Assembly (NCBI RefSeq): GCF_020911725.1
Contig: NZ_CP076620.1
Location: 3,208,501-3,272,500 of the forward strand
Direction of reading: 5' to 3'
DNA: 64,000 nucleotides
Source: Clostridium cadaveris
GTDB lineage: Bacteria; Bacillota; Clostridia; Clostridiales; Clostridiaceae
Part shown: positions 40,510-49,814 of the stretch, piece by piece
Layout of the letters: every line of letters starts with the position of its first letter
Numbering within the stretch: position 1 is the first letter of the stretch
Program-made: the position numbers and the translations under genes
The notes under the pieces: model-generated
Told to the model about the DNA's origin: nothing
Database searches by the model: none
The model's input: the letters and a program-made list of their open reading frames with translations, nothing else

Positions 40510-40747
40510 CTAAATTCACCTCCTATAAAACATTATTGACTTAAATATAATTTTTAAATCCTATTATAACTATATATTAAGCAATTTTCCTTTTCAATAT
40601 AAGTTATTATACTTTAATAAAATTTTTACTATCATCCAAAAATATTAACTCTTTGTATTTATATGTTATTTTTTCAAATCTATATATTTTCACCCCCTAT
40701 ACAAAGTTTTTATTGTGATTTAATATATACACATCTTAGTTATCTTT

Positions 40748-40776
40748 CTTAAGTTTATTGACAAAATTAACTTAAG
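40748..40776. promoter_or_regulatory. Inverted repeat around the -35 box (candidate operator)
   Basis: CTTAAGTT (40748-40755) recurs as AACTTAAG at 40769-40776. The two arms flank the -35 TTGACA of the promoter for the next gene with a 13-bp centre. The position suits a repressor-binding site; no known regulator is recognised. Confidence 0.55.
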
Positions 40777-40787
40777 AAAACTATAAT
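40758..40787 (+). promoter_or_regulatory. Promoter of the Cys-rich gene
   Basis: -35 TTGACA (40758-40763) and -10 TATAAT (40782-40787) are 18 bp apart; both boxes are perfect consensus. The start codon is 46 bp downstream, with AAGGAG before it. Confidence 0.8.
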
Positions 40788-40833
40788 TACCTTATAAGCC
40801 ATAATAAGTATTTCTTTAAGGAGTTGAGACTAA

Positions 40834-41232
40834 ATGAAAGATATGATTTTTGATGATTTCCAAAACTGTGTGAGCGAATCTCTTTTAAGACACAAAAGCA
40901 TATTGGATATAATTACTAAACTAGATGAGTCTCAAGCAAGGGTAAATAGAGCCTTAATAAAATCTGTTACCAATTGCGGTTGTATAGAAATCAATGGTAA
41001 GAAACAATGTATTCCTGATGAAACTCAAACTATAGAAGAACTTAATAATTGTCTTAAATCACATTTAAGCGGGGAGCTTTGTGACAATTGTAGAGATATT
41101 ATCTCTACAGAACTAGGAAATCATTTGTTTTATATCGCATCACTTTGCAATGCATTAGACTTAAATCTATATGATGTTCTAATTAATGAGTATGATAAGC
41201 TAAACACTTTAGGAAAATATAGACTAAGATAG
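40834..41232 (+). CDS. Small Cys-rich protein with MazG-like C-terminus
   Basis: The 132-residue protein is of a type I associate with clostridia, often beside disA, but its function is unknown. Cysteines lie at 12, 48, 50, 59, 73, 83, 86 and 105, including TNCGC and CDNC, which suggests metal or disulfide chemistry. Residues 92-125 (ELGNHLFYIASLCNALDLNL and following) resemble the helix pair of MazG-type nucleotide pyrophosphohydrolases, though the full acidic metal motif is not evident. It is the only plus-strand gene in its neighbourhood and has a strong private promoter. Confidence 0.75.
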   Translation: MKDMIFDDFQNCVSESLLRHKSILDIITKLDESQARVNRALIKSVTNCGCIEINGKKQCIPDETQTIEELNNCLKSHLSGELCDNCRDIISTELGNHLFYIASLCNALDLNLYDVLINEYDKLNTLGKYRLR

Positions 41233-41313
41233 AATATACGCTTATCTAACACTTTATTTTATACTCTTATGCAGGAGAGTAATGTATTTTTATACATATA
41301 TATTTATAGCATT

Positions 41314-41350
41314 AAAGGCTATAACCATACTCTAATAGTTATAGCCTTTT
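41314..41350. terminator. Bidirectional terminator between convergent genes
   Basis: AAAGGCTATAAC pairs with GTTATAGCCTTT around 12 nt. TTTTT follows on the plus strand and a T-rich tract on the minus strand. It lies between the stops of the Cys-rich gene and disA and serves both. Confidence 0.85.
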
Positions 41351-41356
41351 TATTTC

Positions 41357-42421
41357 TTAAAGTTGCTTATCTAAAGACACTTGTTCTTTTATCCTTCTAA
41401 GTCCGTTCTTTATAGCTTTAGACCTAGCTTCTCCAATCCCCTCAACCTTATCAAGTTCATCATAATTAGCTTCGATAACAAGCTTTAATTCTTTAAATTC
41501 TTTAACTAAATTTTCTATTACTTGAGCTGGTATTCTTGGAACCTTGTTAAGCATTCTATAACCTCTTGGTGAAATTAAAGTATCAACTAAAGATTTAGTA
41601 TTAAATCCCAAAATCTTACCTACCTCTTCTAAATCTAAAAGTTCCTCCTGAGTTAATGATTGAAGTTCTTCATATATTTCATTGTAATCCATGTCTTCTC
41701 TACAGTAATCTCTAATAAGAAGTAATCCATCTCTCTCTATATTTTTTATTAGTTCATTAAGCTGCATATATATAAGTCTTCCTTCATTGCCAAGCTCACA
41801 TATATATCTCTCTATCTCAGAAACTATTCTCATAACCATTTCAGTTCTTTGTACTGATGTGACTACATCAAATAGAGTAACTAAGTCTTGAAACTCCAAT
41901 AAGTTTAAATTGTCAATGACTCTATCTAAGACTGAAACATATTTCTCTAAAGTCTGTATTGCTTGATTTGCCTTAGTTATTATAACACTACTGTCTCTCA
42001 ACACATATTTTATACTGCCTTTATAAACTGTAATTATATTTCTTCTTTGAGATATTGCAATAACTATAGCTCCTGTCTGTCTTGCAACCCTATCTGCAGT
42101 TCTATGCCTGGTACCAGTTTCATATGTTTGAGTTGATGAGTTTGGTATAAGCTGTGCGTTTGCTCTTACTATCTTTTTTAAGTCTGAGCTTATTACTATA
42201 GCACCATCCATCTTAGCTAACTCATATACATACGAAGGACTGTATTCAGCATTTATGTTAAACCCACCATCTACTATATTTAAGATTTCGTTACTGTCTC
42301 CCAATACTAAAAGTCCACCTGTTTTAGCTCTTAATATATTCTCTAAACCATCCCTTAATTGCGTTCCGGGGCCCATTATCTTTAAAATATTTTTTAATTC
42401 TTTGTCATTTTCAATCCTCAC
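41357..42421 (-). CDS. disA: DNA integrity scanning diadenylate cyclase DisA
   Basis: DisA makes c-di-AMP from ATP and slows when it meets branched DNA. The 354 residues have the cyclase domain with [10 protein letters not shown] (DGA motif) and [11 protein letters not shown] (RHR motif), a helical middle and a C-terminal helix-hairpin-helix domain ([20 protein letters not shown]). I prefer the GTG at 42421 ([10 protein letters not shown]); a GTG at 42433 overlaps its own GAGGAG site. It follows radA by 18 bp. A c-di-AMP receptor gene is also present (54140). Confidence 0.95.
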   Translation of the reverse strand: MRIENDKELKNILKIMGPGTQLRDGLENILRAKTGGLLVLGDSNEILNIVDGGFNINAEYSPSYVYELAKMDGAIVISSDLKKIVRANAQLIPNSSTQTYETGTRHRTADRVARQTGAIVIAISQRRNIITVYKGSIKYVLRDSSVIITKANQAIQTLEKYVSVLDRVIDNLNLLEFQDLVTLFDVVTSVQRTEMVMRIVSEIERYICELGNEGRLIYMQLNELIKNIERDGLLLIRDYCREDMDYNEIYEELQSLTQEELLDLEEVGKILGFNTKSLVDTLISPRGYRMLNKVPRIPAQVIENLVKEFKELKLVIEANYDELDKVEGIGEARSKAIKNGLRRIKEQVSLDKQL

Positions 42422-42439
42422 CTTACTATACACTCCTCA

Positions 42440-43804
42440 TTAAAATACTGAATTAAGGGCTTCTCTCAATGTTTTTACTCCTACTATATTTATTCCGTCT
42501 ATATCTATATTATCTTTATTTCTTTTGGGTAATATAACATTATTAAATCCCATCTTATAAGCTTCATTTACGATTCTCTCACTAGACATTATAGGACGCA
42601 CTTCCCCTGTAAGACCTATTTCTCCTATAGCTATCATATTTTCAAGTTTTGACGGTGTATTCTTTGAGCTTGATATAAGCGCTAGTGCTACTCCTAAATC
42701 TGCCACAGGACCTTGTATATTAAGCCCCCCTACAACATTTACATAAACATCACAATTGTAGAATGGTATCTTAAGTTTCTTTTCTAATACCGCCAATATT
42801 AGATTCAATCTAGATACCTCTATTCCAACAGCAGTTCTTCTCGGGTTGTAAGCATTTGTCTCACTAACTAGTGCCTGAACCTCTACTAATATAGGTCTAC
42901 TGCCTTCCATTATACCTATTACCATAGCACCCTCTTGATTAAAACTTGTGTCTTCTAGGAATATCTTTGATGGGTTGTAAACCTCCATAAGACCCTCCTG
43001 TTTCATTTCAAAAACTCCAATTTCACTAGTTGTTCCAAATCTATTTTTGATGGTTCTGAGTATTCTAAACTCCTCTGACCTCTCACCTTCAAAATATAAA
43101 ACTGTATCCACTATGTGTTCAAGGACTCTTGGTCCTGCCAGTTCTCCTGCCTTAGTAACGTGGGCAACTATAAAAAATGGAATGTTTCTTCCTTTTCCAA
43201 TTCTCATTATGTCATTTGCACATTCTCTAACTTGGGATACACTTCCTGGTGCTGAGGACACCGTAGATTTAAATAGAGTTTGAATAGAGTCTAAGATAAC
43301 AAACATAGGATTTATATCATTTACATGCTTTTCTATAGTTTCAAGATTAGTTTCTGAAACAATAAACAAATTTGAAGAAACCGCATCCAATCTATCTGCA
43401 CGCATCTTTATTTGTTCTTCCGACTCCTCACCTGAAACATATAATACCTTACCATACTTACCAGCTATGCTACTAGCGCTTTGAAGAAGAAGTGTTGATT
43501 TCCCAATTCCAGGATCTCCAGATATAAGTGTAAGGGACCCCCTTACAAGCCCTCCCCCTAAAACTCTGTTAAGTTCAGGCATACCAGTATCAAATCTTTC
43601 TTGCTCTCCAGATTTTATTTCCTTTATGCTTCTTGGAGTTGAAGTTGATATAACGTTAGCTAATGGATTCTTCACCTTACCTTCTGGAATCTTTTGTTCT
43701 TCCACAAAACTATTCCAATTATTACAAGAAGGACACTTTCCCATCCATTTAGCTGTTTCATAACCACATTGCTGACAAACATAAACTGTTTTTGACTTTG
43801 CCAC
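42440..43804 (-). CDS. radA: DNA repair protein RadA
   Basis: RadA is a RecA-like helicase that extends heteroduplex during recombination. The 454 residues have an N-terminal zinc finger (CQQCGYETAKWMGKCPSC), a P-loop GDPGIGKST, the RadA-specific motif TIKNRFGTTSE and a Lon-like C-terminal domain (NVVGGLNIQGPVADLGVALA). The start is GTG, eight bases after GGAG. The pair radA-disA is conserved in Firmicutes; in B. subtilis RadA interacts with DisA. Confidence 0.97.
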   Translation of the reverse strand: MAKSKTVYVCQQCGYETAKWMGKCPSCNNWNSFVEEQKIPEGKVKNPLANVISTSTPRSIKEIKSGEQERFDTGMPELNRVLGGGLVRGSLTLISGDPGIGKSTLLLQSASSIAGKYGKVLYVSGEESEEQIKMRADRLDAVSSNLFIVSETNLETIEKHVNDINPMFVILDSIQTLFKSTVSSAPGSVSQVRECANDIMRIGKGRNIPFFIVAHVTKAGELAGPRVLEHIVDTVLYFEGERSEEFRILRTIKNRFGTTSEIGVFEMKQEGLMEVYNPSKIFLEDTSFNQEGAMVIGIMEGSRPILVEVQALVSETNAYNPRRTAVGIEVSRLNLILAVLEKKLKIPFYNCDVYVNVVGGLNIQGPVADLGVALALISSSKNTPSKLENMIAIGEIGLTGEVRPIMSSERIVNEAYKMGFNNVILPKRNKDNIDIDGINIVGVKTLREALNSVF

Positions 43805-43870
43805 CTTATCAACTCCTAAAAATTTTTATATTAAATCATAAGAATGTTCTTTAGTTAAACATATAAATTT

Positions 43871-43900
43871 ATTATACATTTTTTAATTCCTTATAATCAA
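43871..43900 (-). promoter_or_regulatory. Promoter of radA-disA
   Basis: On the minus strand, -35 TTGATT (43895-43900) and -10 TATAAT (43871-43876) are 18 bp apart, about 70 bp before the radA start. Confidence 0.6.
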
Positions 43901-44066
43901 TAAATTTACATTAATATATCTTTTATTATTGACCATATCTATATATATTATCATATTTTGAAGAAACAGTTGTTATTTTACTTACATTTATATTATTCAA
44001 AAATATTTTCTTTTATATCTTTATATCAACATATATAGTCAAAATCAAATTTAAATATTGGTATAT

Positions 44067-44106
44067 AAAAAAGAAGCCTGTAAAATAATTTAAATCATTT
44101 TACAGG
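44067..44106 (-). terminator. Terminator after the gene at 44114
   Basis: CCTGTAAAAT (44097-44106) pairs with ATTTTACAGG (44077-44086) around a 10-nt loop, followed on the minus strand by CTTCTTTTTT. It begins 8 bp after the stop codon. Confidence 0.85.
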
Positions 44107-44113
44107 TCTCTTC

Positions 44114-44650
44114 CTATTTAGTCAATAATTCAACTAACTTTTCTTTTATATATACCTTTATCTCTTTATCTCCGATAAAAGTATTTTCATCGTAATCGCT
44201 TGGTCTTACTCTAAAGAAGTTTATAACCAATGCATTTTTAACTATAAGATATTCATCTGAATGTAATGGTGAGAATATAACCTCAAGCTCTTCATAGTTG
44301 TTCTTATTCTCTACGTTTTGTAAATCTTCTAGTAAGTCATCTACATTTAACTGTTTTACAGGATTAGCCATTGCTTTAGTGTATTCTAGATCTTCCATCA
44401 TCCACATGTTGTTGTTCCAGAATTTCCTTTCCTTCTTGTTTCCTGTGAATGGCTCTCTGTTTTTGATGGCGCTTAATGCACGCCTTACAGACTCTCCATC
44501 AAATTCATCATCATAAGCTATGCTTAAAGCTTTCATATTTGCAACATCATTGAAAAATACTTCTGAGATATTTTCCTTTTCACTTGCTGCCTGCCAATAG
44601 TATAACATAGCTTCTACAGCTTCAAGATTTAATTTAATTCTTTGAATCAT
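44114..44650 (-). CDS. Uncharacterised protein, TDE2712-like
   Basis: The 178-residue acidic protein looks like a family annotated in some clostridia and treponemes as TDE2712; this is from memory and no function is known. It has no signal peptide or membrane span. Distinctive segments are MLYYWQAASEKENISEVFF, GESVRRALSAIKNREPF and KERKFWNNNMWMMEDLEYT. The start is ATG 44650, eight bases after AAGGTGG; a GTG four codons earlier overlaps the site. It stands alone between radA and nagB, with its own terminator. Confidence 0.75.
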   Translation of the reverse strand: MIQRIKLNLEAVEAMLYYWQAASEKENISEVFFNDVANMKALSIAYDDEFDGESVRRALSAIKNREPFTGNKKERKFWNNNMWMMEDLEYTKAMANPVKQLNVDDLLEDLQNVENKNNYEELEVIFSPLHSDEYLIVKNALVINFFRVRPSDYDENTFIGDKEIKVYIKEKLVELLTK

Positions 44651-44739
44651 AGAATCCCCCACCTTCTATTAGAAACTATATCAGTCTCTAATAATTGCAT
44701 AATTCTTAATATTTTCAATTAATATTATACACTAGAATC

Positions 44740-45468
44740 CTACTTTATTAAAGATGCAGCTTCTTCGTCAACTATTACTGTAACATTTGGATGCACCTGT
44801 AATAGTGTTGCTGGAATTTGTGTTGTTATCTTTCCGCTTGCTAAAGCTTCTATAACTTCTGCTTTATTCTTTCCGCTTGCTATAAGAAGTATTCTTTTTG
44901 CTTTCATTATTCCGCCAAGGCCCATAGTTATTGCTTCTCTTGGAACCTCATCTATATTATCAAAAAATCTTGCATTTGCTTCTATAGTAGTTTCTTCTAA
45001 TTTAGTTAAGTGAGTTCTAGTATTTAGATACTCATCTGGCTCATTAAATCCAATGTGACCATTTGGTCCTATTCCTAATAATTGAATATCTATTCCGCCT
45101 AACTCTTCTATCTTTTTATCGTAGTTTTCACATTCTTTTTCTGCATCTTCTGCTAATCCATTTGGTACAAAAGTCTTTGACTTGTCTATGTTAATGTGAT
45201 TGAATAGATTTGTATTCATAAAATATCTATAACTTTGAGGATGATCCCCTGAAAGTCCTCTGTATTCATCTAGGTTTATTGATGAAACTTTAGAAAAATC
45301 TAATTCTCCATTTTCATACATGTTTATAAGTTCCTTATACATAGCAACTGGAGTTCCCCCTGTAGCTAATCCTAAAACACAGTCATTCTTTTCCTTTATA
45401 ACCGCAGCCATTTCCTCTGCTGCTCTTTTGCTCATAGCTTCATAATTTTTTTCTACTAATATCCTCAT
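44740..45468 (-). CDS. nagB: Glucosamine-6-phosphate deaminase
   Basis: NagB converts glucosamine 6-phosphate to fructose 6-phosphate and ammonia, so amino sugars can feed glycolysis. The 242 residues include LGLATGGTPVAMYKEL, SSINLDEYRGL and the active-site GIGPNGHIGFNEPDEY. Its start overlaps the regulator's stop by four bases (ATGA), so the two are one translationally coupled unit. nagA is not in the window. Confidence 0.97.
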   Translation of the reverse strand: MRILVEKNYEAMSKRAAEEMAAVIKEKNDCVLGLATGGTPVAMYKELINMYENGELDFSKVSSINLDEYRGLSGDHPQSYRYFMNTNLFNHINIDKSKTFVPNGLAEDAEKECENYDKKIEELGGIDIQLLGIGPNGHIGFNEPDEYLNTRTHLTKLEETTIEANARFFDNIDEVPREAITMGLGGIMKAKRILLIASGKNKAEVIEALASGKITTQIPATLLQVHPNVTVIVDEEAASLIK

Positions 45469-46187
45469 CTTATTCTTCCCTCTCTCCTAGAAATATTAAC
45501 TTCTAATATATACTTATCGGACCTGTATATTGCGTCCTCTATAAAAATTACCTTTCCATATTTATCTATGTTTCTACTTATGTTTCTTAAAAAAGGTACA
45601 TCATAATTAATGTTAAATAATTCTCTGTACTCATCATTTGGTAAGACTCCCTGTAATGATGATTCCGAGTAATCTATATCATAGCCAAAATTTTTTAAAA
45701 TACTAAATAATGACCCTTCTAACATCTTTTCATCTAAATACCCGCAGTAATCACATGGTATATATACAACTTCATTTGCTATACTCTCTCCATCTACTAT
45801 CCTCATTCTGTTTATCTTATAAAGATGCTCAAATGGAAATACCTCTTCCATTGTAGCTGGGGTATCTATAACCTTAAATTCTATTACTTTATTATCTAAC
45901 TTCATTCCCATCTTTTCTATTATGGATGAAAAGCTCATTATATCCTTTTGCTTCAGCTTAGGCTCACAGACAAAAGTTCCTTTACCTTTTTCCCTTACTA
46001 ATATTCCTTCATTAACCAGCTCTCCTAAAGCCTGTCTTATGGTCATTCTTGACACTCCATAACTTTCTGAAAGCTCTCTTTCACTATCTATACACTGTCC
46101 TACTTTCCAAAAACCATTGTTTATCTTCTGTTCTATGTCTTCTTTAAGCTGATAGTATACTGGGATCGGACTATTTTTATTTATCAT
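45465..46187 (-). CDS. nagR: GntR/HutC-family regulator of amino-sugar use (NagR/YvoA-like)
   Basis: The 240-residue repressor has an N-terminal winged helix-turn-helix (LSESYGVSRMTIRQALGEL, residues about 35-53) and a UTRA effector domain, which in NagR binds glucosamine or N-acetylglucosamine phosphates. The start is ATG 46187, seven bases after GGAGG; the ATG two codons earlier is only one base from it. It overlaps nagB. The promoter carries a sequence like a NagR box, so it probably represses itself. Confidence 0.93.
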   Translation of the reverse strand: MINKNSPIPVYYQLKEDIEQKINNGFWKVGQCIDSERELSESYGVSRMTIRQALGELVNEGILVREKGKGTFVCEPKLKQKDIMSFSSIIEKMGMKLDNKVIEFKVIDTPATMEEVFPFEHLYKINRMRIVDGESIANEVVYIPCDYCGYLDEKMLEGSLFSILKNFGYDIDYSESSLQGVLPNDEYRELFNINYDVPFLRNISRNIDKYGKVIFIEDAIYRSDKYILEVNISRREGRIR

Positions 46188-46206
46188 AATCATCCCTCCT
46201 AATGTG

Positions 46207-46243
46207 ATTATATAATATAGAGTTATAGTTGTCTATACCAGTT
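46207..46243 (-). promoter_or_regulatory. nagR-nagB promoter with overlapping NagR-type operator
   Basis: On the minus strand, -35 TAGACA (46230-46235) and -10 TATAAT (46207-46212) are 17 bp apart. The segment AACTGGTATAGACAACTATA around the -35 matches the GntR/HutC (NagR/DasR-type) operator core TGGTATAGACAACT. Bound repressor would cover the -35. Confidence 0.75.
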
Positions 46244-46262
46244 AAAATATTTTATTGATTTT

Positions 46263-46315
46263 TAAAATCCCCATACCTATGATTTTAATTCAATCAAAAG
46301 TATGAGGATTTTTTA
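46263..46315 (-). terminator. Likely terminator after clpC
   Basis: AAAATCC-CATAC pairs with GTATG-GGATTTT around a loop of about 22 nt. The U tract is better on the plus strand (GGATTTTTT) than on the minus strand, so it may act in both directions, weakly for clpC. Confidence 0.5.
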
Positions 46316-46319
46316 TTAA

Positions 46320-48770
46320 TTATAATATATCATTTTGAGTATCTGTCTTAGTGAATTCAAGGTCATTGTCCTTCAATGTGATATTCACAGAGTCTCCTCT
46401 TTGTATATTTCCTTTTAGGATTTCCTCACTCAATTTATCTTCTACAGCTTTTGTTATAGCTCTTCTGAGTGGTCTAGCTCCATATACAGGATCAAATCCT
46501 TTTTTCGCAAGATGCTTTGTAACATCTTCATTAAAGTTTAGATATATTTCCTGTGTTTGAAGCCTTTCTGTTACAGAGTGAAGCATAAGCTTAACTATCT
46601 TAGATAAGTCTTCTTCTTTTATTTCATGGAACACTATTATATCATCTATCCTGTTTAAGAATTCTGGTCTGAAGCTTCTCTTAAGTTCTTCCATAATATT
46701 TTCCTTCATCTTTTCGTATTCACTGTCTTGTTCAAAATCATCAGTAGCAAATCCTAAAGTTTTTTGCTTTTTAAGAGTATTAGCTCCAGCATTAGATGTC
46801 ATTATTATAATTGTATTTTTAAAGTTTACAGTCTTTCCTTTTCCATCAGTAAGCCTTCCATCCTCTAATATTTGAAGTAATATATTAAATACTTCTGGAT
46901 GCGCCTTTTCTATTTCATCAAATAGAATTACTGAGTATGGATTACGTCTTACCTTTTCAGTAAGTTGACCACCTTCATCAAATCCCACATATCCTGGAGG
47001 TGAACCTATAAGTCTAGACACTGAGTGTTTCTCCATGTATTCAGACATATCGATTCTTATCATACTGTTTTCATTTCCAAACATAGCTTCTGCTAATGCT
47101 TTACTTAACTCAGTTTTTCCTACTCCTGTTGGTCCTAAGAATATAAATGATCCTATTGGCCTATTAGGGTCCTTTAATCCTACCCTAGCACGTCTTACTG
47201 CTTTTGATATAGCTCTGACTGCTTCATCTTGACCTATAACTCTTCCATGAAGTATATTCTCAAGATTTAGTAGTCTTTCTGATTCCGTTTCTGTAAGTTT
47301 TTCTACGGGAACCTTAGTCCATCTTGAAACTACTGATGCTATTTCTCTTTCTCCAACTACTTTTGTTCTTATATTAGCTTCTGACTTCCAATTAATCTTG
47401 CATGCCTCTATTTTATTCTTTATCTCTCTTTCATTGTCTCTTAGTGAGGCTGCTTTTTCAAAGTCTTGAAGGTTTATAGCATCTTCCTTTTCTTTTTCAA
47501 CCTTATTTAGAGCCTCCTCTAACATTTTCAAATCTGGAGGTGTTGTAAGGTTTTCTATTCTAATCTTGGCTGCAGCTTCATCCATAAGATCTATTGCTTT
47601 ATCCGGTAGATATCTGTCAGTTATATATCTATCTGAAAGAGTTATTGATGCTTCTAAAGCTTCATCTGTTATCTTAACTCCATGATGAGCTTCATACTTA
47701 TCTCTTACCCCTTTAAGAATCTGCAATGTTTCTTCCTTTGTAGGTTCTACTACCATTACCGGTTGAAAACGCCTTTCTAGAGCGGCATCCTTTTCTATAT
47801 ATTTTCTATATTCATCTATTGTAGTAGCACCTATACATTGAATTTCTCCTCTAGCTAATGCTGGCTTTAAAATATTAGAAGCATCAATTGCTCCCTCTGC
47901 ACCTCCTGCTCCTACTATTGTGTGTATCTCATCAATGAATAAAATTATGTCTCCAGCCTTGCGGATTTCCTCCATAACCTTCTTTAGTCTCTCTTCAAAT
48001 TCACCTCTATACTTTGAACCAGCAAGAAGTGATGATATATCTAAGGTTACAACCCTTTTGCTTGCTAGAATCTCAGGTATATTTCCTTCTACTATCTTCT
48101 CCGCTAATCCTTCTACTATAGCTGTCTTGCCTACACCTGGATCTCCTATAAAACATGGGTTATTCTTAGTTCTCCTGCAGAGGATTTCTAGAACTCTCTG
48201 TGTTTCTGAGTCCCTTCCTATGATTGGGTCAAGTTTTCCTTCTCTAGCTAGGTCCGTTAAGTCTCTCCCATATTGATTTAAAGTTGGTGTATTTACATGC
48301 TTATTTACATTATCTCTAGTTGTCTTTCCATTTCCTTGATTTGAAAAACTTGATAAAAGTTCTTGTCTTAAAGAATCCATATTGACACCTATATTAGTCA
48401 AGATAGTATAGGCTACCCCATCTGATTCCCTTGTTATAGCAAGAAGTATGTGCTCCGGAGTAACATAATTTTGATTTAAATTTCTAGCTTCAACAAGACT
48501 TAAATCCAAAATTCTCTTTGTTCTTGGAGTTAAAGGGATTTGATTTTGATCAATGCCAAAATCCCCCTGTCCTTCATATTGTAGTATCAATTCTTTTACA
48601 ATTTCTAATGTCACATTTTTCTTATTTAATAAATTTTTACTTAATCCATTCTCCTCTAATATTCCAAGCAATATATGCTCTGTACCTATATACCCATGTC
48701 GTAACTCTATTGCTTCTTCTTGAGCATACATCACTACTTTTTGAGCTCTTTCAGTAAACTTTTCAAACAT
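46320..48770 (-). CDS. clpC: ATP-dependent Clp protease ATPase subunit ClpC
   Basis: ClpC unfolds proteins for ClpP, including those marked with phospho-arginine by McsB. The 816 residues have an N-terminal repeat domain (1-150), a first P-loop FIGDPGVGKTA near 207, a UVR linker near 420-450 (LQDFEKAASLRDNE), a second P-loop FLGPTGVGKTE near 545, and the ClpP-binding loop region. It is the last gene of the ctsR operon. Confidence 0.97.
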   Translation of the reverse strand: MFEKFTERAQKVVMYAQEEAIELRHGYIGTEHILLGILEENGLSKNLLNKKNVTLEIVKELILQYEGQGDFGIDQNQIPLTPRTKRILDLSLVEARNLNQNYVTPEHILLAITRESDGVAYTILTNIGVNMDSLRQELLSSFSNQGNGKTTRDNVNKHVNTPTLNQYGRDLTDLAREGKLDPIIGRDSETQRVLEILCRRTKNNPCFIGDPGVGKTAIVEGLAEKIVEGNIPEILASKRVVTLDISSLLAGSKYRGEFEERLKKVMEEIRKAGDIILFIDEIHTIVGAGGAEGAIDASNILKPALARGEIQCIGATTIDEYRKYIEKDAALERRFQPVMVVEPTKEETLQILKGVRDKYEAHHGVKITDEALEASITLSDRYITDRYLPDKAIDLMDEAAAKIRIENLTTPPDLKMLEEALNKVEKEKEDAINLQDFEKAASLRDNEREIKNKIEACKINWKSEANIRTKVVGEREIASVVSRWTKVPVEKLTETESERLLNLENILHGRVIGQDEAVRAISKAVRRARVGLKDPNRPIGSFIFLGPTGVGKTELSKALAEAMFGNENSMIRIDMSEYMEKHSVSRLIGSPPGYVGFDEGGQLTEKVRRNPYSVILFDEIEKAHPEVFNILLQILEDGRLTDGKGKTVNFKNTIIIMTSNAGANTLKKQKTLGFATDDFEQDSEYEKMKENIMEELKRSFRPEFLNRIDDIIVFHEIKEEDLSKIVKLMLHSVTERLQTQEIYLNFNEDVTKHLAKKGFDPVYGARPLRRAITKAVEDKLSEEILKGNIQRGDSVNITLKDNDLEFTKTDTQNDIL

Positions 48771-48791
48771 AACACTCCACCTCCTATGTGT

Positions 48792-49814
48792 TTACATTTG
48801 CCCTAGACTTTTCCTAACTAGTCGTGCTCTTTCAATATCACGCTCTTTAGGTGATAATTCTTTTCCATAAGATAATTGCAATGTGGCAGGCTGAACATTT
48901 ACAAGTATTTTGTTCATTTCTATGCCGCCATCTTCTATTATTCCCATTTCTTTCCCCATTCTAACATTAGATAACAAATTTAATGCCTCTTGAGTACTTA
49001 AAATTCTTGCTGTCTTTAATATTCCTAATGATCTGCATATCTTATCTTCTAATTCAGTTTTATATTGGTCCGTCATCTTTTCTCTAAGTTCTAACTCTTG
49101 ATTTACTAATTGAGATGTTATAGCTTCAATATTATTTATGATATCTTCTTCGCTTACTCCAAGTGTTATTTGATTTGATATCTGATAAATGTCTCCATAT
49201 CCCTTTGATCCTTCTCCATAGAGCCCTCTTATCGTCATTCCAACCTGAGTTAGAGCATTAATTATTCCTGGAATTTGATTATTTGAAGCTAGTGCTGGAA
49301 GATGCAGCATCACAGAAGCCCTCATTCCAGTTCCTAAATTTGTAGGACATGCTGTAATATAACCTAACTTCTCATCAAAAGGAAACTCTAGGCTTTCTTC
49401 AAGCTTATCATCTATAGAGTTAATTTCTTCATAAGCCTTCCTTATAGCCATTCCTCCATATATGCACTGCATTCTTATATGATCCTCTTCATTTATCATT
49501 ATGCTTACTGTTTCATCATTTTTACATATGAAAGCTGACTTATCTTTTGAATTTAGAAGATTACTGCTTATTAGATGCTTTTCTAGAAAGCTTACATTTT
49601 CATTATTGTTTCTTTCCCAAAGGTATATAGTTCTAAATTCCTCTTTTATTTCATCAGAAGTATAGAAAGCATCTTCTACGGATTTAATTATTTCTTTTGC
49701 TTCATCTTTATTCAATCTATTAGGAAAGGGCTTATCTTTTATATTTCTTGCAAGTCTTACTCTACTGCTTAGAATGATGGTTTTATCATCGTTATTTTCT
49801 ATCCAGTTTTTCAT
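48792..49814 (-). CDS. mcsB: Protein arginine kinase McsB
   Basis: McsB phosphorylates arginines on CtsR and damaged proteins. The 340 residues form a guanidino-kinase-like domain with SSRVRLARNIKDKPF, the catalytic CPTNLGTGMRAS and GLYGEGSKGYGDIYQISNQ. The start overlaps the mcsA stop by one base (TAATG). Order ctsR-mcsA-mcsB-clpC is the classical heat-shock operon. Confidence 0.97.
   Translation of the reverse strand: MKNWIENNDDKTIILSSRVRLARNIKDKPFPNRLNKDEAKEIIKSVEDAFYTSDEIKEEFRTIYLWERNNNENVSFLEKHLISSNLLNSKDKSAFICKNDETVSIMINEEDHIRMQCIYGGMAIRKAYEEINSIDDKLEESLEFPFDEKLGYITACPTNLGTGMRASVMLHLPALASNNQIPGIINALTQVGMTIRGLYGEGSKGYGDIYQISNQITLGVSEEDIINNIEAITSQLVNQELELREKMTDQYKTELEDKICRSLGILKTARILSTQEALNLLSNVRMGKEMGIIEDGGIEMNKILVNVQPATLQLSYGKELSPKERDIERARLVRKSLGQM

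Larger units (their letters stand above)
40510..40833. other. Divergent intergenic region, no gene
   Basis: This AT-rich 324-bp gap separates the divergent PIN-TRAM gene (minus) and the Cys-rich gene (plus). It holds the plus-strand promoter and inverted repeat at 40748-40787. No convincing promoter for the minus gene and no RNA gene is seen in the rest. Confidence 0.7.
43805..44113. other. AT-rich intergenic region, no gene
   Basis: This 309-bp gap holds the radA promoter at 43871-43900 and the terminator of the next gene at 44067-44106. The middle (about 43910-44060) is extremely AT-rich and shows no feature I can support. Confidence 0.7.
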
